Shown here: piece by piece, positions 13,570 through 18,951 of the stretch
Layout: each line of letters begins with the position of its first letter
How positions within the stretch are numbered: the stretch's first letter is position 1
Assembly (NCBI GenBank): GCA_036000545.1
Contig: DASYVD010000075.1
Span: 1-18,951 of the forward strand
Source of the DNA: DASYVD01 sp036000545
Lineage (GTDB): Bacteria > Actinomycetota > UBA4738 > CALAEC01
DNA length: 18,951 nt
Direction: 5' to 3'
The notes under the pieces: model-generated
What the model saw: the letters and a program-made list of their open reading frames with translations, nothing else
The model's database searches: none
Told to the model about the DNA's origin: nothing
Position numbers and translations under genes: made by a program

Positions 13570-13582
13570 GCGTCGGAGGGCC

Positions 13583-14002
13583 CTAGGTCCTCTTTCCGGT
13601 CGGGGCGTCCGCGAACCCCCCGGCGATCTCTCCGGCGGCTCGTTCCACCAGATCGACCTCTCGCTCCCCGAACCCGTCCGGGGTGTCGGAATCGACGTCC
13701 AGGACTCCCACCACGGTCCCGTCCTTGACGATGGGCGCAACCACCTCCGACTTGGTGGTCAGGAAGCACTGGATATGGCCGGGGCGACCGTTCACGTCGG
13801 GGACGACCTCGGTTCGTCCTCTGGCGGCGACGGTGCCGCAGACTCCCTCCCCGAACGGGATCCGCTCGTGGCCGGCGGGGTTCGGTCCCCGAAACGGCCC
13901 CAGGACCAGCGTGTCACCTTCCAACACGTAGACGCCCACCCAATCGAATCGCTCCTCCTGGAAGAGCCGCTCCACGACCTCGTCGATGACCTCGGCGTTC
14001 AC
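13583..14002 (-). CDS. GAF-domain protein, free methionine-(R)-sulfoxide reductase type
   Basis: GTG 14002 gives a 139-residue single GAF domain; the frame stays open far upstream but only as a shadow of the hutI gene. The family pattern is clear: FDWVGVYVLEGDTLVLGPFR, IPFGEGVCGTVA, TEVVPDVNGRPGHIQC, KSEVVAPIVKDGTVVGVLDV. Free methionine-R-sulfoxide reductase (E. coli YebR) repairs oxidised free methionine using cysteines that I recall as positions 84, 94 and 118. The equivalents of 94 and 118 are present (Cys55, Cys79), but position 84 corresponds to His45, so the reaction cycle may differ or the protein may only bind a ligand. The start lies 18 bp from the divergent hutI start and has no clear SD, so its exact N-terminus is uncertain. 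Confidence 0.8.
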   Translation of the reverse strand: MNAEVIDEVVERLFQEERFDWVGVYVLEGDTLVLGPFRGPNPAGHERIPFGEGVCGTVAARGRTEVVPDVNGRPGHIQCFLTTKSEVVAPIVKDGTVVGVLDVDSDTPDGFGEREVDLVERAAGEIAGGFADAPTGKRT

Positions 14003-14020
14003 GACCGGGCAGTCTAGCGG

Positions 14021-15247
14021 GTGTGGTATGACCTCGCCGTGCGCGCCGTCGGCTGCTCCACACTCGTGACCTGCGGGGTCGGGTCCCTCCCCGCCGGGGG
14101 AGCCGTCAAGCCGGAGGTGGTCGAGGACGGGGTGGTGGTGTGGGAGGGAGACGCCATCGTCTACGCGGGCCAGCGACTGGGCTGGGAGGGCGACATCGAC
14201 GAGGAGCGGGAAGGGTGCACCGTCGTACCGGGGTTCGTCGACTGCCACACCCACCTTCCCTTCGTGGGGTGGCGCGACGACGAGTTCGAGTCCCGGCTGG
14301 GGGGCCGCACCTACCGCGACCTGCATGGCGAGGGAGGCATCGCCCGCAGCGCTCGGATGCTGGCCGAGGCATCGGACGACGACGTGCTCTCGTTCTGCCG
14401 TCCGCTCCTGACCGAGATGCTGGCCATGGGGACCACCGCCCTCGAGATGAAGACCGGCTACGGGCTGTCGGTCCAAGCCGAGCTCCGCCAGGCCCGCTTG
14501 GCTCGCCGCCTGTCCGAGGAAGCCGCCCAGACCGCCACGGTGACCCTGCTGGCTTGCCATGCGGTGCCGCCCCGGATGACCCGTGAGGAATGGGTGAAGA
14601 TCGCGTGCACCGAGCTGATACCCCAGGCGACCGAGGAGGGACTGGTGGACGCGGTGGACCTCTACGTCGAAGACATCGCGTTTTCGGTGGAGGATCTCCG
14701 CCTGGTGGCCAAGGCGGCGGCAGCCGCAGGACTGCCGCTCCGCTGCCACGCCGACCAGCTGGGGGCGTCCGGAGCGACCGGCGCGGCCGCTTCCCTCGGT
14801 GCTCGGAGCGCCGACCATCTGAACCACGCGGGGCCCGAGGCAGGGGCCGCGCTGGCCCGGGCGGGGACCGCGGCGGTGCTGCTGCCGGCCTCCACCCTGA
14901 TGCTGCGAGCCCAACTTCCCCCGGTCGCCGCGCTGGCCCAAGGGGGCGCCGCGCTCGCGGTGGCCACGGACTTCAACCCGGGAACATCACCCATCGTCTC
15001 CATGCCGCTGGTGGTGGCACTGGCATGCTCGCTGTACCGACTCTCGCCAGGCGCGGCCCTGGTCGCAGCGACCACCAACCCTGCATGGGTCCTGGGGCTG
15101 CACGACCGCCTGGGGTCGCTGGAGCCCGGCAAGCGCGCCGACTTCCTGGTCCTGGAGGGCGACAACTTCCGAATGGTGCCGTACCGCCCCGGGCACAACC
15201 CCGTCCTCGACGTCTTCGTGGGAGGGGAGCGGATCGCAGGACGATGA
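14021..15247 (+). CDS. hutI: Imidazolonepropionase (histidine breakdown)
   Basis: A 408-residue metal-dependent amidohydrolase starting at GTG 14021; GTG 14039 is an alternative, and neither has a clear SD. Metal ligands of the family are visible: His76 and His78 (FVDCHTHLPF), His243 (CHADQLG) and Asp317 (ATDFNPGTS). Substrate-site blocks of imidazolonepropionase are also present: WRDDEFESRLGGRTY, TTALEMKTGYGL, LLACHAVPP and SADHLNHAG. The enzyme opens the ring of 4-imidazolone-5-propanoate to N-formimino-L-glutamate in the cytoplasm, the third step of histidine degradation. Length is normal for HutI. No hutH, hutU or formiminoglutamate hydrolase gene is in the window, so the rest of the pathway must be elsewhere. 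A related amidohydrolase with another substrate is less likely given the conserved blocks. Confidence 0.88.
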   Translation: MWYDLAVRAVGCSTLVTCGVGSLPAGGAVKPEVVEDGVVVWEGDAIVYAGQRLGWEGDIDEEREGCTVVPGFVDCHTHLPFVGWRDDEFESRLGGRTYRDLHGEGGIARSARMLAEASDDDVLSFCRPLLTEMLAMGTTALEMKTGYGLSVQAELRQARLARRLSEEAAQTATVTLLACHAVPPRMTREEWVKIACTELIPQATEEGLVDAVDLYVEDIAFSVEDLRLVAKAAAAAGLPLRCHADQLGASGATGAAASLGARSADHLNHAGPEAGAALARAGTAAVLLPASTLMLRAQLPPVAALAQGGAALAVATDFNPGTSPIVSMPLVVALACSLYRLSPGAALVAATTNPAWVLGLHDRLGSLEPGKRADFLVLEGDNFRMVPYRPGHNPVLDVFVGGERIAGR

Positions 15248-15304
15248 TCGGCCGAGAGGGGTAAAGTCCCGAGCCGCGTCCTGCCGACAACAAGGAGCAA
15301 GCAG

Positions 15305-16372
15305 ATGCGACGAACGGCCTCGGTTCTCGCCCTCACCGCCTTGCTCGTTGCCATGTCACCTCTCGCCGCGTCTCCGGCGTCCGCCCGCATCGCCCGGCGG
15401 GCGGTGGTCAGGTGCACAGACTGCTGGCCCACGGGCCTGGCCTTCACCCCCAGCGGCCGGAAGATGTTCTACGTGGAGCGGTTCTCCGGCGAGATCCGCG
15501 TCCACGACTTCGAGCGGGGTACCAACCGACTCTGGGGCAGGATCACCAACCTGTCCACCGACGGCGAACAGGGCCTCCTGGGTATCGCCGTGCATCCTCA
15601 GTGGCCCTCGGCGCGCCGAATCTTCGTGTACTACACGGCCGCCGACCCCTTCCAGAACCGCATCGATCGGCTCCGGTGGGACGACGACGGAACCCCGACC
15701 AGGGACAACCTGGTCACCATCGTGGCTGCCGGAAACCACAACGGCGGTGTCATCCATTTCGGCAGCGACGGGAGACTGTACGCCGTAACGGGCGACGCCG
15801 GGGACCCCTCCCGGTCCCAGGACACCGCGAGCAACGCAGGGAAGGTCCTGCGGATGACGCCCGGCGGCGGCGCACCCTCCGACAACCCTTTCGCGGGTGA
15901 GTACGCCTTCTCGTATGGCCATCGCAACTCGTTCGGCTTCGCCTTCGACCCCCAGACCGGCCGCCTGTGGCAGACGGAGAACGGTCCGGAGTGCAACGAC
16001 GAGTTGAACTTCTCCCGGTCGGGCCGGAACTATGGGTGGGGGCCCAACGCCGACTGTCCCTCCACGAACAACAGCGGCCCCACTCCCCGCATCGAGCCGG
16101 AGGTCGTGTGGAACCCGGTGATCGCACCCACAGGCGCGGTCTTCTGTGACGGATGCGGTCTCGGCGGCCGGGTGGGAGGACGCCTCCTTGTGGGCTCCTG
16201 GAACGATGGGAAGATCCGCAAGCTGCGACTCGACGCCGAGCGGAACGACGTCGTCAGCAGGCGCCTGCTCTTCGACAACTCGCAGGGCGTGCTGGCGGTC
16301 GAGTCCCGCCCCTCGAGCCACCGCATCTTCTTCAGTGACCCGGACGGCATCTACCGTTTGGTGAAGGTCTGA
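15305..16372 (+). CDS. Secreted PQQ-type sugar dehydrogenase (GSDH family)
   Basis: A 355-residue protein starting at ATG 15305, with AAGGAG (15292-15297) seven bases upstream. Residues 1-27 form a signal peptide (MRRT, a Leu/Ala core, ASPASA before the predicted cut), so the protein acts outside the cytoplasmic membrane. The six-bladed propeller of the glucose/sorbosone dehydrogenase family is recognised by GEQGLLGIAVHPQW, NHNGGVIHFGSDGRLYAVTG, SYGHRNSFGFAFDPQTGRLW, TENGPECNDELNF and GRNYGWG. His145 and Arg207 match the positions of the catalytic His and PQQ-contacting Arg of soluble glucose dehydrogenase. The likely reaction is oxidation of an aldose or related sugar with PQQ as cofactor; the true substrate is unknown. 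It lies 57 bp after hutI and may be read with it. No PQQ synthesis genes are in the window. Confidence 0.87.
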   Translation: MRRTASVLALTALLVAMSPLAASPASARIARRAVVRCTDCWPTGLAFTPSGRKMFYVERFSGEIRVHDFERGTNRLWGRITNLSTDGEQGLLGIAVHPQWPSARRIFVYYTAADPFQNRIDRLRWDDDGTPTRDNLVTIVAAGNHNGGVIHFGSDGRLYAVTGDAGDPSRSQDTASNAGKVLRMTPGGGAPSDNPFAGEYAFSYGHRNSFGFAFDPQTGRLWQTENGPECNDELNFSRSGRNYGWGPNADCPSTNNSGPTPRIEPEVVWNPVIAPTGAVFCDGCGLGGRVGGRLLVGSWNDGKIRKLRLDAERNDVVSRRLLFDNSQGVLAVESRPSSHRIFFSDPDGIYRLVKV

Positions 16373-16428
16373 CGGACGCGGCTCCTCCCACGGACCCCCC
16401 AGGTGGCAGAAAATAGTCCGGACCGGCC

Positions 16429-16434
16429 GGGAGG
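16429..16434 (+). promoter_or_regulatory. Ribosome binding site that decides the cbs start
   Basis: GGGAGG lies seven bases before ATG 16442. The longer frame from GTG 16403 adds 13 polar residues (AENSPDRPGGSG) and has no such site, so ATG 16442 is preferred. Confidence 0.6.
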
Positions 16435-16441
16435 ATCTGGC

Positions 16442-17824
16442 ATGGAGGTACTCGACTCGTTTCTGGACGCCATGGGCCACACCCCACTGGTCCGCCTGGG
16501 CCGGGTGACCCGGGGCGTCCGCCCGACCATCCTCGCCAAGCTCGAGATGCTGAACCCGGGCGGCAGCGTGAAGGACCGGATCGGCCTCCGGATGATCGAG
16601 GCGGCCGAGCGCGCAGGGCTCCTCAAGCCGGGGGCCACCATCGTCGAACCGACCTCCGGCAATACCGGCCACGGCCTGGCCATTGCCGCAGCCATCAGGG
16701 GGTACCGGTGCATCTTCGTGATGCCCGACAAGATGAGCCAGGAGAAGGTGGCCCTGCTCCGCGCGTACGGCGCCGAGGTGGTGATCACCCCGACCGCGGT
16801 GGCGCCCGACAACCCGGAGTCCTACTACCGGGTCGCCGATCGGCTCACCGAGGAGATCCCCGGCGCGTTCCAGCCCAACCAGTACTTCAACCAGGAGAAC
16901 CCCAAGGCGCACTACGAGACCACCGGACCCGAGATCTGGGAGCAGACCCAAGGCAGGATCGACGTTCTCGTGGCCGGTATCGGCACCGGCGGCACCATCA
17001 CCGGCGCCGGGCGCTACCTGAAGGAAAAGAAGCCCGGTCTCCTCGTGGTGGGGGCTGACCCTGAGGGCTCGGTGTTCTCCGCCCCGGACGAGCAGCCCCG
17101 ACCCTACCTGGTCGAGGGCATCGGGGAGGACTTCTGGCCAGAGACCTTCGACCCGAAGGTCGTGGACCGCTACGTCCGTGTGGGCGACCGCGATTCCCTG
17201 CTTGCAGCGCGGGCGATCACACGGCAGGAGGGGATCCTCGTGGGCGGGTCTTCGGGCACGGCCCTGCACGCCGCCCTGGAGTTCTCCAAGGACCTGGACT
17301 CGGACGCGATCGTGGTGGTGATCTTCCCCGACACCGGGCGAAACTACCTCTCCAAGCTGTACTCCGACTCGTGGATGCTCCAGTACGGGTTCCTCGAGCG
17401 GCGGGGCGTGGTCCGGGTCGAGGAGGTGCTGTTGGCCAAGCCCGCGGGCCTCCCTCCCATCGTCTCCGTGGGCGCTCACGGGAAGGTGCGTCAGGCCATC
17501 GACGTGCTTCACGAGTACGGCATCTCCCAAGCGCCCGTGGCCCGGGACCAGAGCGACGACGTCACCTCGCTCGTGGGCAGCATCCGCGAGCGGACCCTCC
17601 TCGACCGGGTCTTCCGGGATCCCGATTCGCTCCAGGCTGACGTGGCACAGGTGATGGAAGGCCCGTTACCCCTGGTGGAGACCGACGACCCCATCGAGGT
17701 AGCCTTCGAGCACCTTCAGAACCAGCCGGCGGTGGTGGTGAGCAAGGACGGTAGAGCCCTCGGGGTCCTCACCCGTACCGACCTCCTGGAGTTCCTGGCT
17801 CACCGGCAGCGCGTGGGGGAGTAG
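16442..17824 (+). CDS. cbs: Cystathionine beta-synthase with C-terminal CBS-domain pair
   Basis: A 460-residue pyridoxal-phosphate (PLP) enzyme starting at ATG 16442. The catalytic part carries MGHTPLVRL, the PLP lysine Lys44 in NPGGSVKDRIG, TSGNTGHG (residues 71-78) that contacts the substrate, and GIGTGGTITG (about 179-188) that binds the PLP phosphate. Residues from about 335 to 455 form two CBS domains (VSVGAHGKVRQAIDVLHEYG; ALGVLTRTDLLEFL). These are present in actinobacterial cystathionine beta-synthase and missing from ordinary cysteine synthases, and in relatives they bind nucleosides such as SAM or AMP. The enzyme joins homocysteine and serine (or O-acetylserine) to cystathionine in the cytoplasm. 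No N-terminal heme-binding region is present. The gene after it, 3 bp away, encodes the next enzyme of reverse transsulfuration, which supports this call over cysteine synthase. Confidence 0.9.
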   Translation: MEVLDSFLDAMGHTPLVRLGRVTRGVRPTILAKLEMLNPGGSVKDRIGLRMIEAAERAGLLKPGATIVEPTSGNTGHGLAIAAAIRGYRCIFVMPDKMSQEKVALLRAYGAEVVITPTAVAPDNPESYYRVADRLTEEIPGAFQPNQYFNQENPKAHYETTGPEIWEQTQGRIDVLVAGIGTGGTITGAGRYLKEKKPGLLVVGADPEGSVFSAPDEQPRPYLVEGIGEDFWPETFDPKVVDRYVRVGDRDSLLAARAITRQEGILVGGSSGTALHAALEFSKDLDSDAIVVVIFPDTGRNYLSKLYSDSWMLQYGFLERRGVVRVEEVLLAKPAGLPPIVSVGAHGKVRQAIDVLHEYGISQAPVARDQSDDVTSLVGSIRERTLLDRVFRDPDSLQADVAQVMEGPLPLVETDDPIEVAFEHLQNQPAVVVSKDGRALGVLTRTDLLEFLAHRQRVGE

Positions 17825-17827
17825 CCC

Positions 17828-18951
17828 GTGCCGGACCAGGCTGACGACGAGGCCCTGCGGTTCGAGACGCGGGCGATCCATGTCGGGCAGGATCCCGAAC
17901 CGGTGTATGGCGCGGTGAGCGTTCCCATCTTCCAGACCTCCACCTACGCCCAGGACGGCGTGGGGAAGCCGAAGGCCTACGACTACGCTCGCGGAGGGAA
18001 CCCCACCCGGGAGGCTCTCCAAAGCGTCCTGGCGTCGCTCGAGGGGGGGACTCGGGCGCTGTGCTTCGCCTCGGGCATGGCCGCGGAGGCGACGCTCCTG
18101 TTGCTGCTCCGGCCCGGGGACCACGTCGTGCTTCCGGACGACGTCTACGGCGGCACGTACCGCCTGCTGGCCCGCGTCCTATCCGACTGGGGGCTCACGT
18201 TCGACACCGTGGACATGACAGACCCGGACACGCTCCGGAAGGCGGTCCGCCAGGAGACCCGGCTGTTGTGGGTGGAGTCGCCTTCCAACCCGCTCCTCAA
18301 GGTGGTGGACATCGCCGAAGCAGCCAAGATCGCCCATCAGGCCGAGGCCCGGTGTGTGGTCGACAACACTTTTGCCACGCCGTACCTCCAGCGCCCCCTG
18401 GAGCTCGGGGCGGACGTCGTGGTGCACTCGGTGACCAAGTACCTCGGTGGACACTCCGATCTCGTCGGAGGGGCCGTCGTCGTTCGGGATGACCAGCTCG
18501 CCGAACGGCTGGCCTTCCTGCAGAACTCGGTGGGCGCCGTCCCCGGGCCGATGGACTGCTACCTCGCCTTGCGTGGGGTGAAGACCCTGCCGGTACGGAT
18601 GGACGCCCACTGCCGGGGCGCCCGTCGGGTGGCGGACTTCCTGGCCGGACACCCAAGGGTGGCGAGGGTTCACTTCCCAGGCCTGGCAGACCATCCCGGC
18701 CACGACATCGCTGCCCTTCAGATGCACGACTTCGGGGGGATGGTGTCGTTCGAGATGGAGACCCCGGAGGAAGCGATCCGGGTGGCCGAGGGGACCCGTC
18801 TGTTCTTCCTGGGGGAATCGCTGGGCGGGGTGGAGTCCCTCATCGAAGTACCCGGCCCCATGACCCACGCCAGCGTGGCGGGCTCGCCGCTCGAGGTCCC
18901 CCCCACCCTGGTCCGCCTGTCGGTCGGGATCGAGCATCCCGACGACCTCGT
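17828..18951 (+). CDS. Cystathionine gamma-lyase / gamma-synthase, 3' end cut by the window
   Basis: The frame starts at GTG 17828, six bases after GGGGGAG (17815-17821), and is still open at the window end after about 374 residues. It belongs to the Cys/Met-metabolism PLP family: TRAIHVGQDPEPVYGAVSVP, then YDYARGGNPTREALQSVLAS, FASGMAAEATLLLLLRPGDH, VDNTFATPYLQRPLELGADV, PLP lysine Lys204 in HSVTKYLGGHSD, and ESLGGVESLIEVPGPMTHAS. These motifs do not separate gamma-lyase from gamma-synthase. Placed 3 bp after cystathionine beta-synthase, it most likely splits cystathionine into cysteine, 2-oxobutanoate and ammonia. Relatives in the family usually have about 380-400 residues, so only the last few residues are missing. 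Translational coupling with cbs is likely. Confidence 0.88.
   Translation, partial: MPDQADDEALRFETRAIHVGQDPEPVYGAVSVPIFQTSTYAQDGVGKPKAYDYARGGNPTREALQSVLASLEGGTRALCFASGMAAEATLLLLLRPGDHVVLPDDVYGGTYRLLARVLSDWGLTFDTVDMTDPDTLRKAVRQETRLLWVESPSNPLLKVVDIAEAAKIAHQAEARCVVDNTFATPYLQRPLELGADVVVHSVTKYLGGHSDLVGGAVVVRDDQLAERLAFLQNSVGAVPGPMDCYLALRGVKTLPVRMDAHCRGARRVADFLAGHPRVARVHFPGLADHPGHDIAALQMHDFGGMVSFEMETPEEAIRVAEGTRLFFLGESLGGVESLIEVPGPMTHASVAGSPLEVPPTLVRLSVGIEHPDDL

Noticed and set aside
14003..14941. N-terminal extension of the GAF frame to 452 residues.
   Set aside because: The extension is antisense to hutI, is Gln/His/Gly-rich and has no domain; the GAF domain fits fully downstream of GTG 14002.
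15356..17530. A 724-residue open frame on the minus strand.
   Set aside because: It lies opposite the sugar dehydrogenase and cystathionine beta-synthase genes, which have clear motifs, and it crosses both; a shadow frame.

Overview
The window is high-GC DNA with tightly packed genes, many GTG or TTG starts, clear Shine-Dalgarno (SD) sites and overlapping stop/start codons. Gene content points to a heterotrophic, probably uncultivated, member of the Actinomycetota: DUF2269 and DUF5317 membrane proteins, a TetR-led phenylacetyl-CoA epoxygenase operon, an ECF sigma factor with a membrane partner, and a cystathionine beta-synthase/gamma-lyase pair. The phylum is an inference from gene content; there is no rRNA or other marker. 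I found no tRNA, rRNA, CRISPR array, insertion sequence or phage gene, and no gene-free stretch reaches 300 bases.

Layout. (1) 1-1750, plus strand: the end of a PIN-like toxin-type nuclease gene cut by the window edge, a DUF2269 membrane protein, a small secreted protein followed by a strong hairpin terminator, and a SnoaL/NTF2-like protein. (2) 1692-5216, minus strand: an operon tetR-paaA-paaB-paaC-paaD with overlapping or nearly touching genes. It is read from a promoter whose spacer is a perfect 22-bp palindrome, presumably the operator of the TetR protein. PaaABC would form the ring-epoxidising complex for phenylacetyl-CoA; no reductase gene (paaE) is in the window. (3) 5280-7601, minus strand: an EamA/DMT transporter, an ECF sigma factor and a translationally coupled membrane protein with a glycine-rich outer domain. 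(4) 7671-9173, plus strand: an NAD(P)-type aldehyde dehydrogenase. (5) 9251-13569: a DUF5317-MFS fusion protein (minus), a 202-bp divergent gap full of inverted repeats, a 29-residue membrane peptide gene and a GGDEF-EAL cyclic-di-GMP protein (plus). (6) 13583-16372: a GAF protein of the free methionine-R-sulfoxide reductase type (minus), imidazolonepropionase and a secreted PQQ-type sugar dehydrogenase (plus). (7) 16442-18951, plus strand: cystathionine beta-synthase followed 3 bp later by a cystathionine gamma-lyase/synthase that runs off the window.

How they may work together. The paa operon, possibly fed by the aldehyde dehydrogenase, and imidazolonepropionase suggest use of aromatic compounds and amino acids. 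The last two genes suggest cysteine supply from homocysteine. The least conventional part is 11045-11406. There a fused DUF5317 transporter, a micro-protein with a near-perfect ribosome binding site and a c-di-GMP enzyme surround an intergenic segment that can fold into a closed multi-hairpin structure. This is the best candidate here for something undescribed.
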